Origin: Streptomyces viridochromogenes DSM 40736
Lineage (GTDB): Bacteria; Actinomycetota; Actinomycetes; Streptomycetales; Streptomycetaceae
Length of the DNA stretch: 64,000 nt
NCBI RefSeq assembly: GCF_000158955.1
Contig: NZ_GG657757.1
Location: 5,110,278-5,174,277 of the forward strand
Reading direction: 5' to 3'
Below, one piece after another: positions 26,369 through 33,909 of the stretch (position 1 is the stretch's first letter; every line of letters begins with the position of its first letter). The position numbers were made by a program, and so were the translations under genes. Below the pieces are notes generated by a model that did no database searches, was not told the DNA's origin, and saw only the letters and a program-made list of their open reading frames with translations.

Positions 26369-27267
26369 GCAGCGCCTCCGCCGCGATCCCCCAGCCGGGA
26401 CGCACCAAGGCGTTCCTGCGCCTCGTGATGATCGAGCACTCGGTCTTCGCGCTGCCCTTCGCCTACATCGCCGCGCTCACCGCGATGTTCCAGCTGGACC
26501 GGAACATCCACTGGGGGCGCCTGCTGCTCGTCACCGTCTGCATGGTGGGGCTGCGGACCTTCGCCATGGCGGTCAACCGGATCATCGACCGGGAGATCGA
26601 CGCCCGCAACCCGCGTACGGCGCACCGCGAGTTGGTGACGGGCGCCATGTCGGTGAAGCACGCCTGGACCGGCGCCCTGATCGCCCTGGTCGTCTTCCTC
26701 GGCGCTGCGGCCCTGCTGAACCCCCTGTGCCTGGCCCTGGCCCCCATCGCGGTGATCCCGATGGTGGTCTACCCGTACGGCAAGCGGTTCACGAACTTCC
26801 CGCAGGCCATCCTGGGCCTGGCCCAGGCGATGGGCCCGGTCGGCGGCTGGCTGGCGGTCACGGGCGAGTGGTCCTGGGACGCCGTCATCCTCGGTCTCGC
26901 GGTGGGCATCTGGATCGGCGGCTTCGACCTCATCTACGCCTGCCAGGACGTCGAGACCGACCGCGAGATCGGCGTCCTGTCCGTCCCGGCCCGCTTCGGT
27001 GTCCCGGCGGCCGTGTGGGGCGCCCGCGTCTGCCACGCCCTCACGACGGCCCTGTTCGTCTGGTACGCCCTGGCCACCGGCGCCGGCGCGTTCTTCTGGC
27101 TGGGCCTGCTGGTCGTCGCGGGTGCCTTCCTCTACGAACACACCATCGTCCGGCCCCACGACCTGTCCCGGGTCAACCGCGCGTTCTTCAGCGTCAACGG
27201 CTTCATCGGCATCGCCCTGTTCGTCTGCGCGCTGCTGGACCTGCTCGTGCGGGGGCTGACCGTCTGA
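26365..27267 (+). CDS. mqnP: Menaquinone biosynthesis prenyltransferase (UbiA family)
   Basis: Integral membrane enzyme attaching the polyprenyl chain to the aromatic intermediate. 300 residues, about eight to nine helices. Both Mg-diphosphate motifs are present: NRIIDREID (Asn71, Asp75, Asp79) and DVETD (Asp195, Asp199). GTG 26365 overlaps the decarboxylase stop. From memory this is the SCO4491 position. Confidence 0.94.
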   Translation: MSSASAAIPQPGRTKAFLRLVMIEHSVFALPFAYIAALTAMFQLDRNIHWGRLLLVTVCMVGLRTFAMAVNRIIDREIDARNPRTAHRELVTGAMSVKHAWTGALIALVVFLGAAALLNPLCLALAPIAVIPMVVYPYGKRFTNFPQAILGLAQAMGPVGGWLAVTGEWSWDAVILGLAVGIWIGGFDLIYACQDVETDREIGVLSVPARFGVPAAVWGARVCHALTTALFVWYALATGAGAFFWLGLLVVAGAFLYEHTIVRPHDLSRVNRAFFSVNGFIGIALFVCALLDLLVRGLTV

Positions 27268-27295
27268 CCGGTCCGTCCACCGGTACGCTCAAGAT

Positions 27296-27973
27296 GTGAA
27301 CGCAGGGGAAAAGCAGCGCACGCCTTGGATCGTGGGGGTTTCGGGGGCCTCCGGTACGCCGTACGCGGCTGCCGTGCTGCGTGCGCTCCTGGAAGCGGGG
27401 GAGAGCGTCGACCTGGTGGTCAGCCGGGCCTCCCGCCTCACCCTGCTCGACGAGACCGGGATCTCCTTCCGGGACGCCCACTGGCGCGACGACCTGCGCG
27501 CATGGCTGTCCCGGGGCGCCGACGGAAAGCCGGGCACCTTCACCGTGGACGTCGGCGCCGTACGCCACTGGAGCGCCGGCGACCTGGCCGCCGGGCCCTC
27601 CTCGGGGTCGTACCCGGCCAAGGGAATGCTGATCGTGCCCGCCTCGACCGCGAGCGTGGCCGGAGTCGCGCTCGGGCTGTCGAAGGACCTGTTGCAGCGG
27701 GCGGCGAGCGTGACCCTGAAGGAGGGCCGCACGCTGGTCGTGGCCGTACGCGAGACCCCGCTGAACGGCCAGACCCTGCGGCACATGGTCACCCTCGACG
27801 ACGCGGGCGCGACCGTCGTGCCCGCCTCACCCGCCTTCTACGCGGGCGCGACGCACATCCAGGACCTGGTGGACTTCGTCGCCGGACGCGTACTCGACGC
27901 GGCGGGCGTGCCGCACCGGCTCTACCGCCGTTGGCAAGGTGAGCTCGGCGGCGGATCGGACCGTTCCGGCTGA
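27296..27973 (+). CDS. ubiX: Flavin prenyltransferase UbiX
   Basis: Makes prenylated FMN, the cofactor of UbiD enzymes. 225 residues from GTG 27296. Motifs: VGVSGASGTPYAAAVLRAL (FMN binding) and GLSKDLLQRAASVTLKEGR, with the late PAFYAGATHIQDLVDFVAGR. Slightly longer than typical because of an insert (residues ~60-95). It lies 28 bp after mqnP and supplies cofactor for the decarboxylase two genes upstream. Confidence 0.94.
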   Translation: MNAGEKQRTPWIVGVSGASGTPYAAAVLRALLEAGESVDLVVSRASRLTLLDETGISFRDAHWRDDLRAWLSRGADGKPGTFTVDVGAVRHWSAGDLAAGPSSGSYPAKGMLIVPASTASVAGVALGLSKDLLQRAASVTLKEGRTLVVAVRETPLNGQTLRHMVTLDDAGATVVPASPAFYAGATHIQDLVDFVAGRVLDAAGVPHRLYRRWQGELGGGSDRSG

Positions 27974-28034
27974 GCTCCATCGTGCAGACCTCACCACAAC
28001 CACAGACCTACTTCAGCGGAAGGCTTCGATCGCA

Positions 28035-28490
28035 ATGGACGCGGTGGACAGGCAGCTCATCCAGGCCCTGAGGGAGAACGGCCGGGCCTCCTACGCGGAG
28101 CTGGGACGCCTCGTCGGACTGTCGGGACCCAGCGTCACCGACCGCATCAACCGGCTGGAGGCGGCCGGGGTCATCACCGGCTACCGGGCCACCGTCGACG
28201 CCGCCTCGCTCGGCCTCGGCGTCATCGCCCTGATCGGCATCTCGCTCTCCGACGCCGCCGACCACGAGGACGTGGCCCAGCGGCTGAGGGACCTCTCGGA
28301 GATCGAGGACTGCTGGTTCATCGCGGGCGACGACTCGTACATGCTCAAGGTGCGGGCGACGGACGTGGACGGCCTGGAGAAGATCATCCGGCGGCTCAGC
28401 GGGACGAAGGGCGTGTCCCGGACGCGTACGACCATCGTCCTCTCCACCAAGTGGGAGAACCGGGTCGGGGAGCTGCCTGAAGAGGAGTAG
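28035..28490 (+). CDS. Lrp/AsnC-family regulator
   Basis: 151 residues from ATG 28035 with GGAAGG upstream; the GTG at 27939 lies inside ubiX. HTH at residues ~4-50 (RQLIQALRENGRASYAELGR; LSGPSVTDRINRLE), followed by a RAM/AsnC effector domain (DCWFIAGDDSYMLKVR). Sits between ubiX and mqnE, so it may tune menaquinone genes; the ligand is unknown. Confidence 0.9.
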   Translation: MDAVDRQLIQALRENGRASYAELGRLVGLSGPSVTDRINRLEAAGVITGYRATVDAASLGLGVIALIGISLSDAADHEDVAQRLRDLSEIEDCWFIAGDDSYMLKVRATDVDGLEKIIRRLSGTKGVSRTRTTIVLSTKWENRVGELPEEE

Positions 28491-28497
28491 GGCCGTA

Positions 28498-28528
28498 TGG
28501 GGGCACCTCCCGCTCGAAGGGTGGGGGC
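28498..28528. repeat. Short palindromic Streptomyces-type intergenic repeat (degenerate)
   Basis: TGGGGGCACCTCCCGCTCGAAGG then GTGGGGGC resembles one half of the dispersed palindrome also seen at 33544-33588. It sits between the AsnC and mqnE genes. Confidence 0.45.
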
Positions 28529-28563
28529 GTACGGTTGGGACGTCTTCGGAGAAAGGTGTGGGC

Positions 28564-29727
28564 ATGGATCTCGGGCTCAAGCGCGAGCTGGAGGAGAAGG
28601 TCAGGGCGGGCGTCCGCCTGACCCGTGAGGACGGCATCGCGCTGTACGAGTCGGACGACCTGGCCTGGCTCGGCGGCCTGGCGCACGAGGTGCGCACCCG
28701 CAAGAACGGCGACGTCGTGCACTTCAACGTCAACCGTCACCTCAACATGACGAACGTGTGCACGGCCTCCTGCGCGTACTGCTCCTTCCAGCGCAAGCCG
28801 GGGGAGAAGGACGCGTACACGATGCGCATCGAGGAGGCCGTCAAGCTCGCCAAGGCGATGGAGTCGGAGAACCTCACCGAGCTGCACATCGTCAACGGGC
28901 TGCACCCGAACCTGCCGTGGCGTTACTACCCGCGTTCGCTGCGGGAGCTGAAGGCCGCGCTGCCGAACGTCTCGCTGAAGGCCTTCACGGCGACCGAGAT
29001 CCACCACTTCGAGACCATCTCCGGGATGAGCGCGTCGGAGATCCTCGACGAGCTGATCGACGCCGGTCTGGAGTCGCTGACCGGTGGTGGCGCGGAGATC
29101 TTCGACTGGGAGGTCCGGCAGCACATCGTCGACCACCGCACCCACTGGGAGGACTGGTCCCGGATCCACCGGCTCGCGCACGAGAAGGGGCTGAAGACCC
29201 CGTGCACGATGCTGTACGGGCACATCGAGGAGCCTCGTCACCGGGTGGACCACGTGCTGCGGCTCCGGGAGTTGCAGGACGAGACCGGCGGGTTCCAGGT
29301 CTTCATTCCGCTGCGGTACCAGCACGACTTCGTCGACATGCAGGACGGGAAGGTGCGCAATCGCCTTCAGGCGCGGACGCAGATGGCGACGGGTGCGGAG
29401 GCGCTCAAGACCTTCGCGGTGTCGCGGCTGCTGTTCGACAACGTGCCGCATGTGAAGGTCTTCTGGGTGATGCACGGGGTGCAGACGGCGCAGCTGGCCT
29501 TGCAGCACGGTGCGGATGACATGGACGGGTCTGTCGTCGAGTACAAGATCACGCATGATGCGGACAACTACGGGACGCCGAACAAGCTGACGCGTGAGGA
29601 TCTGCTGGATCTGATTCGGGATGCCGGGTTCCGGCCGGTGGAGCGGAATACCCGGTACGAGATCATTCGGGAGTATGAGGGGGCTGACCCGGGGCTTCGG
29701 GAGTCGCCGCAGCCGATGCGGGTGTGA
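28564..29727 (+). CDS. mqnE: Aminofutalosine synthase
   Basis: Radical SAM enzyme adding the adenosyl radical to 3-enolpyruvylbenzoate to form aminofutalosine, the second step of the futalosine pathway. 387 residues from ATG 28564 (GTG 28558 is an alternative; GGAGAAAGG is upstream of both). The cluster motif is CTASCAYC (Cys66, Cys70, Cys73). Further signatures: NLTELHIVNGLHPNLPW, TGGGAEIF and YQHDFVDMQDG. From memory this is the SCO4494 position. Confidence 0.95.
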   Translation: MDLGLKRELEEKVRAGVRLTREDGIALYESDDLAWLGGLAHEVRTRKNGDVVHFNVNRHLNMTNVCTASCAYCSFQRKPGEKDAYTMRIEEAVKLAKAMESENLTELHIVNGLHPNLPWRYYPRSLRELKAALPNVSLKAFTATEIHHFETISGMSASEILDELIDAGLESLTGGGAEIFDWEVRQHIVDHRTHWEDWSRIHRLAHEKGLKTPCTMLYGHIEEPRHRVDHVLRLRELQDETGGFQVFIPLRYQHDFVDMQDGKVRNRLQARTQMATGAEALKTFAVSRLLFDNVPHVKVFWVMHGVQTAQLALQHGADDMDGSVVEYKITHDADNYGTPNKLTREDLLDLIRDAGFRPVERNTRYEIIREYEGADPGLRESPQPMRV

Positions 29728-29740
29728 GCCGTTTGGCGGC

Positions 29741-29770
29741 GGGTGCGGGTGCGGGTGCGGGTGCGGGTGT
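29741..29770. repeat. GGGTGC hexamer tandem repeat
   Basis: Four perfect GGGTGC units and a fifth ending in T, 13 bp after the mqnE stop. A simple-sequence tract that may vary in copy number. Confidence 0.9.
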
Positions 29771-29775
29771 GATGG

Positions 29776-29804
29776 GGGCTGGTCGCGCAGTTCCCCGCGC
29801 CCCT
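29776..29804. repeat. Dispersed Streptomyces repeat (GGTCGCGCAGTTCCCCGCGC type)
   Basis: GGTCGCGCAGTTCCCCGCGC followed by CCCT. From memory this sequence recurs in intergenic regions of many Streptomyces genomes. Here it lies between mqnE and the uracil-DNA glycosylase gene, 21 bp before the ATG. Confidence 0.55.
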
Positions 29805-29824
29805 GGGTGGGGTACCCGGGGGGC

Positions 29825-30475
29825 ATGGTCAGGGCCCAGGCGTCTGAGGATGCCTATACCGCTGAGCCTTTTGTTCCTGGTGGCGGTGGGTTGTCCGCGC
29901 TGCGGCGGGCCGCTGCCGAGTGCCGGGGGTGTCCTCTGCACCGGGACGCCACGCAGACCGTGTTCGGGTCGGGTGACGCTGATGCCCGGGTCATGCTCGT
30001 GGGGGAGCAGCCCGGGGATCAGGAGGATCGGCAGGGGGAGCCGTTCGTCGGGCCTGCCGGGCGGGTGCTGGACCGGGCCCTTGAGGAAGCCGGCATCGAT
30101 CCCGCCGAGGCCTATGTCACCAACGCCGTGAAGCACTTCAAGTTCACGCAGGCCGAGCCGCGTAAGCGGCGCATCCACAAGGCGCCCAGCCTGCGAGAGA
30201 TGACCGCGTGCGGGCCCTGGCTGGCCGCAGAGCTCGCCGTCGTGGAGCCGGAGCTGATCGTCGTGCTGGGGGCCACCGCCGGGAAGGCGCTGCTCGGGTC
30301 CTCGTTCCGGGTGACGCAGGTGCGCGGCACCGTGCTGGAGGAGGAGATCCACGGGCGGGCGGAGCGGCTGGTGCCGACGGTGCACCCGTCCTCGGTGCTG
30401 CGGGCGGACGACCGGGAGGCGGCGTACCGGGGTCTGGTGTCGGATCTGAGAGTGGCGGCGCAAGCACTGAGGTAA
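29825..30475 (+). CDS. UdgX-type uracil-DNA glycosylase
   Basis: 216 residues from ATG 29825. UDG-superfamily motif GEQPGDQEDRQGEPFVGPAG and the late TVHPSSVLR. The loop KRRIHKAP carries the diagnostic KRRIH with His118; in Mycobacterium smegmatis UdgX the equivalent His109 forms a covalent bond with the abasic sugar after uracil excision. Cysteines in CRGCPL and TACGPW fit an Fe-S cluster as in family 4/5 enzymes. The frame is open back into mqnE, but the ATG after GGTACCCGGGGGGC is the first plausible start. Confidence 0.9.
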   Translation: MVRAQASEDAYTAEPFVPGGGGLSALRRAAAECRGCPLHRDATQTVFGSGDADARVMLVGEQPGDQEDRQGEPFVGPAGRVLDRALEEAGIDPAEAYVTNAVKHFKFTQAEPRKRRIHKAPSLREMTACGPWLAAELAVVEPELIVVLGATAGKALLGSSFRVTQVRGTVLEEEIHGRAERLVPTVHPSSVLRADDREAAYRGLVSDLRVAAQALR

Positions 30476-30491
30476 TAGCTACAATCCCCGC

Positions 30492-31016
30492 ATGCCCCTT
30501 ACCTTCACACTCGATCCCGCCGTCACTCCCGAGCTGCGCGACGGCATCCTCGATCTGTGGGTCGACGTCTCCGACGTCGGAGGAGCCGTCGGATTCGTGC
30601 CGCCTGTGACGCGGGAGGACATCCGGCCTGTGCTGCTGAAGCACTTCGCTTTGATGGCGGAGGGGCAGGTGAGGCTGCTCGTCGGGCACGACGAGGACGG
30701 GCGAGTCGCGGCGACCGCGTTCCTCACCCTCAACACGCACCGGCTGATGACGCACTGGCTGTGGCTGTACACGGTGATGGTGCACCCGCGGCACCAGGGC
30801 AAGGGGTACGGGCGTGATCTGCTGGCCGCCGCGGCGGACGCGGCCCGGGGGATCGACGGCATCGAGGCGATCCGGCTGACCTGCCGGGGCGGGGTCGGGC
30901 TCGAGCGGTTCTACGGGTCCTGCGGCTACAAGGAGGTCGGCCGGGTCCCGGACGCCATCCGGGTCGCACCGGGTGACGACCGGGACGACGTGATCATGCT
31001 GCTTCCGCTGAACTGA
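30492..31016 (+). CDS. GNAT-family N-acetyltransferase
   Basis: 174 residues. Acetyl-CoA-binding motif A is WLYTVMVHPRHQGKGYGRDLL (first part through HQGKGYG), with LERFYGSCGYKEVGR near the C-terminus. Substrate unknown. It starts 16 bp after the UdgX gene, possibly in one transcript. Confidence 0.9.
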   Translation: MPLTFTLDPAVTPELRDGILDLWVDVSDVGGAVGFVPPVTREDIRPVLLKHFALMAEGQVRLLVGHDEDGRVAATAFLTLNTHRLMTHWLWLYTVMVHPRHQGKGYGRDLLAAAADAARGIDGIEAIRLTCRGGVGLERFYGSCGYKEVGRVPDAIRVAPGDDRDDVIMLLPLN

Positions 31017-31091
31017 CCCCGCTGCAAGATCGGCCATCCGCCGTGCTTCACTGAGCAGTGGCCCCTTTTGGAATCGGAAGAGTGGATTGAG

Positions 31092-31394
31092 ATGCTCCGC
31101 TACACACTGATGCGCCTCGGAATCTTCGTGGGCTGCCTCGTGGTCGTCTGGGGCCTCGTCTACTCCGGCCTCGCCCCGAGCGGCCTCGGCGACAGCAACG
31201 GCCTGTGGGTCGTCCTGCTCGCCCTGGTGCTCTCCGCGCCGATCAGCTTCGTCGTGCTGCGCAAGGAGCGCGACCGGGCATCCGTGCAGATCGTGCGGCG
31301 GGTCGACCGGATGAAGGCCAACCTGGAGGCCAACCGTAGCCAGGAGGACGCGGAGGACGTGGCCGACGACACGTCCCGCGCCCAGACCTCGTAA
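31092..31394 (+). CDS. DUF4229-type small membrane protein
   Basis: 100 residues from ATG 31092 (GGAAGAG upstream; the TTG at 31068 is rejected). Two helices (LMRLGIFVGCLVVVWGLVY; NGLWVVLLALVLSAPISFVV) and a charged cytoplasmic tail with RKERDRASVQIVRRVDRMKA. Function unknown; common in actinobacteria near menaquinone genes. Confidence 0.8.
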   Translation: MLRYTLMRLGIFVGCLVVVWGLVYSGLAPSGLGDSNGLWVVLLALVLSAPISFVVLRKERDRASVQIVRRVDRMKANLEANRSQEDAEDVADDTSRAQTS

Positions 31395-31412
31395 CGTCCC
31401 TCACAGGCGTCC

Positions 31413-31450
31413 AGCGCCCCGTTTCCGAACATGCTCGGAAACGGGGCGCT
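31413..31450. terminator. Strong terminator hairpin
   Basis: AGCGCCCCGTTTCCGA and TCGGAAACGGGGCGCT form a perfect 16-bp stem with a 6-nt loop, followed by TTTGCCTT. It closes the menaquinone-side transcription unit. Confidence 0.9.
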
Positions 31451-31534
31451 TTGCCTTGTATGGGTGCATCCGCGTTTCCGCCTGTCAAAGCAAGGCTTTG
31501 GGGTCCTCAAAGTTCAAGTGTTAAGGTGATTGTC

Positions 31535-31636
31535 ATGAAGTCAGCAGTCGCGCCCCACACGCCCCAGAGCGTCTCGCTCGTGGCGCGCCTGCACGTGGAT
31601 CTCTGTCGGTGCGCGTCCGCTACCTGTCGTCCCTGA
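31535..31636 (+). CDS. Cys-rich putative leader peptide
   Basis: 33 residues, MKSAVAPHTPQSVSLVARL then HVDLCRCASATCRP. ATG 31535 has AAGGTG 6 nt upstream. The C-terminal pattern LHVDLCR...C...C matches actinobacterial leader peptides that precede sulfur-metabolism genes, where ribosome pausing at Cys codons reports cysteine supply. Three Cys codons lie in the last ten. It ends 66 bp before the DAACS symporter start. Confidence 0.75.
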   Translation: MKSAVAPHTPQSVSLVARLHVDLCRCASATCRP

Positions 31637-31702
31637 CGTAACGCCAACCCCCGTCGTCTCCCACGTCAGCTCCCCTACGCGTCCCCCCAACGGAGTCGGT
31701 CC

Positions 31703-33004
31703 GTGTCCTCACACACCAAGTCCTTCAAGGTGCCCTTCTGGGCCCAGATCATCGCCGGTCTCGTCCTTGGCGTGCTGCTCGGCTGGCTCGCCCGCAGCCA
31801 GGACCTGTCCTGGCTGGTCACGACCCTGGAGAAGGTCGGCGACACCTTCATCGGCCTGCTGAAGCTCGCCGTCGCCCCGCTCGTCTTCTTCGCGATCCTG
31901 GTCTCGATCACCAACCTGCGGAAGGTCAACAACGCGGCCCGCCTGGCCTCGCGCACCCTCCTCTGGTTCATGGCCACCTCGCTGATCGCGGTGAGCATCG
32001 GTCTCGTCATCGGCCTGCTCACCGACCCGGGCGCCGGTACCGGCCTCACGCCGAAGGACGGCGCGAAGCCCGAGGACACCGGCTCCTGGATCGACTTCCT
32101 CACCGGCATCGTGCCGACGGACGTGATCACGCCGTTCACCGAGCTGAACGTGCTGCAGATCGTCTTCATGGCCGCCGTCGCCGGTATCGCGGCCCTCCAG
32201 CTCGGCGAGAAGGCCCAGCCGATCCTCACCCTGAGCGAGTCCGTCCTCAGCCTGCTCCAGAAGGCGCTGTGGTGGGTCATCCGGCTCGCCCCGATCGGCA
32301 CCGTCGGCCTCATCGGCAACGCCATCGCCACCTACGGCTGGGACCTGATCGGCAAGTACGCCACCTTCACCGTCGACATCTACGTCGGCTGCGCGATCGT
32401 GCTGTTCGTGGTCTACCCGACCCTGCTCGCCACCGTCGCCAAGGCCAACCCGATCCAGTTCTTCAAGGGCGCCTGGCCCGCCATCCAGCTGGCCTTCGTC
32501 TCCCGCTCGTCCGTGGGCACCATGCCGCTGACGCAGAAGGTCACCGAGCGGCTCGGCGTGCCGAAGGAGTACGCGTCCTTCGCGGTGCCGTTCGGCGCGA
32601 CGACCAAGATGGACGGCTGCGCCGCGATCTACCCGGCGATCGCCGCGATCTTCGTCGCCCAGATCTTCGACATCCAGCTCGGTGTCGGCGACTACCTGCT
32701 GATCGCGTTCGTCTCGGTGGTCGGCTCGGCCGCCACGGCCGGTCTGACCGGCGCGACGGTCATGCTGACCCTCACCCTCTCCACCCTCGGCCTGCCGATG
32801 GAGGGCGTCGGTCTGCTCCTCGCGATCGACCCGATCCTCGACATGATGCGCACCGCGACCAACGTCGCCGGACAGGCCCTGATCCCGGTCCTGGTCTCGG
32901 CCCGGGAGAACCTGCTCGACCGTGACGCCTACGCCACGGCCGACGGTTCCTCCCTGGACGAGCCGCGCGACGAGCGGCCCGAGCAGGTGCCGGCAGCCGC
33001 CTGA
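31703..33004 (+). CDS. Dicarboxylate/amino acid:cation symporter (DAACS family)
   Basis: 433 residues, eight or more membrane segments. Family features: VAPLVFFAILVSITNL, the serine-rich re-entrant loop AFVSRSSVGTMPLT, and AVPFGATTKMDGCAAIYPAI. Relatives carry C4-dicarboxylates, glutamate or, in the TcyP branch, L-cystine. The Cys-rich leader just upstream argues for cystine or another sulfur compound as substrate; this is inference. GTG 33-nt distal to the leader region at 31703 has CGGAG upstream. Confidence 0.9.
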   Translation: MSSHTKSFKVPFWAQIIAGLVLGVLLGWLARSQDLSWLVTTLEKVGDTFIGLLKLAVAPLVFFAILVSITNLRKVNNAARLASRTLLWFMATSLIAVSIGLVIGLLTDPGAGTGLTPKDGAKPEDTGSWIDFLTGIVPTDVITPFTELNVLQIVFMAAVAGIAALQLGEKAQPILTLSESVLSLLQKALWWVIRLAPIGTVGLIGNAIATYGWDLIGKYATFTVDIYVGCAIVLFVVYPTLLATVAKANPIQFFKGAWPAIQLAFVSRSSVGTMPLTQKVTERLGVPKEYASFAVPFGATTKMDGCAAIYPAIAAIFVAQIFDIQLGVGDYLLIAFVSVVGSAATAGLTGATVMLTLTLSTLGLPMEGVGLLLAIDPILDMMRTATNVAGQALIPVLVSARENLLDRDAYATADGSSLDEPRDERPEQVPAAA

Positions 33005-33030
33005 CGGCCGGCTTCCGGGTCTCAGCTCCT

Positions 33031-33087
33031 ACGGTCCCCCTGGCCGGTCCCTTCGGTTCGTGACCGAGGGCCGGCCAGGGGGACCGT
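33031..33087. terminator. Perfect 17-bp terminator stem
   Basis: ACGGTCCCCCTGGCCGG and its exact complement flank a 23-nt loop that itself folds. It ends the symporter unit 13 bp before the TetR start. Confidence 0.85.
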
Positions 33088-33099
33088 ACGCTAAGCGCC

Positions 33100-33795
33100 A
33101 TGGGTGCCGTGAAGACCAAGCGGATGCCGCGTGCGGTCCGTGAACAGCAGATGCTGGACGCCGCCGTGCAGATCTTCGGCCAACGTGGCTACCGGGCCGC
33201 GTCGATGGACGAGATAGCCGAACTCGCGGGTGTGTCCAAGCCGTTGGTCTACCTGTACCTGAACTCCAAGGAAGACCTCTTCACCGCCTGCATCCGCCGT
33301 GAGGCCGCCGCGCTCGTCGAGGCGGTACGGGCCGGGGTCCGGCGCGATCTGCCCGCCGACCGGCAACTCTGGGAAGGGCTCGGCGCGTTCTTCACGCACA
33401 CCGCGCGCAACCCGGACTCCTGGGCCGTACTGCACCTCCAGGCCCGTACCCACGGCGAGCCCTTCGCCGCCGAGGTCACCGCGATGCGCGAGGAGATCGT
33501 CGCGTTCGTGACCCAGCTGATCCTCGCCGCCGCCCGCGAGGCACTCCCCCAAGCTCTCGGCTGCGCTCGAGCAGGGAGGCACCCCCACGACCCCGACCTG
33601 CCCGAGCGCGAGGTCGGCGGTCTCGCCGAAGCCCTCGTCGGTGCCGCCGAGTCGCTCGCCGCCTGGGCCAACGCCACCCCCGGCGTCACAGCCCGGCAGG
33701 CCGCGGCGACCCTGATGAACTTCGCGTGGGCGGGCCTGGGCGACCTGATGGCCGGGCGGCCGTGGTCACCCCCGGAGGAGCCTGCGGACGGCTAG
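33100..33795 (+). CDS. TetR-family regulator
   Basis: 231 residues. HTH at ~17-62 (MLDAAVQIFGQRGYRAASMD; ELAGVSKPLVYLYLNSKEDL). The C-terminal ligand domain is interrupted at residues ~148-163 by PQALGCARAGRHPHD, encoded by a dispersed palindromic repeat inserted in frame (33544-33588). The adjacent MaoC/FabG4 and thiolase genes, with palindromes in their shared promoter, are plausible targets. Confidence 0.88.
   Translation: MGAVKTKRMPRAVREQQMLDAAVQIFGQRGYRAASMDEIAELAGVSKPLVYLYLNSKEDLFTACIRREAAALVEAVRAGVRRDLPADRQLWEGLGAFFTHTARNPDSWAVLHLQARTHGEPFAAEVTAMREEIVAFVTQLILAAAREALPQALGCARAGRHPHDPDLPEREVGGLAEALVGAAESLAAWANATPGVTARQAAATLMNFAWAGLGDLMAGRPWSPPEEPADG
33544..33588. repeat. Dispersed palindromic repeat inside the TetR gene
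   Basis: CTCCCCCAAGCTCTCGGCTG followed by CGCTCGAGCAGGGAGGCACC and CCCAC. It resembles a palindromic element common between Streptomyces genes (from memory). Inside this ORF it keeps the frame and adds about 15 residues. Confidence 0.75.
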
Positions 33796-33796
33796 A

Positions 33797-33897
33797 GGGC
33801 TTCTGACGGACCTCCGCGGCGTCGCGACGCCCGGCACGCACTCTCGCTCGCCGCGCCGGACGCTGCTCCTTCTCCCACGGAGATCCATCAGAAGCCC
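33797..33897. repeat. Long imperfect inverted repeat between convergent genes
   Basis: GGGCTTCTGACGGA (33797) and TCCATCAGAAGCCC (33884-33897) are inverted copies with one mismatch, enclosing ~73 nt rich in further self-complementarity (GGCGTCGCGACGCC at its start). It lies between the TetR and MaoC genes and can serve as terminator; the layout also resembles a small MITE-like repeat. Confidence 0.65.
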
Positions 33898-33909
33898 ACC
33901 AGCCCCGCT

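Noticed and set aside
31451..31534. Longer version of the leader peptide starting at 31451
   Set aside because: ATG 31535 has a proper ribosome site, and the upstream part begins at the end of the 31413-31450 terminator.
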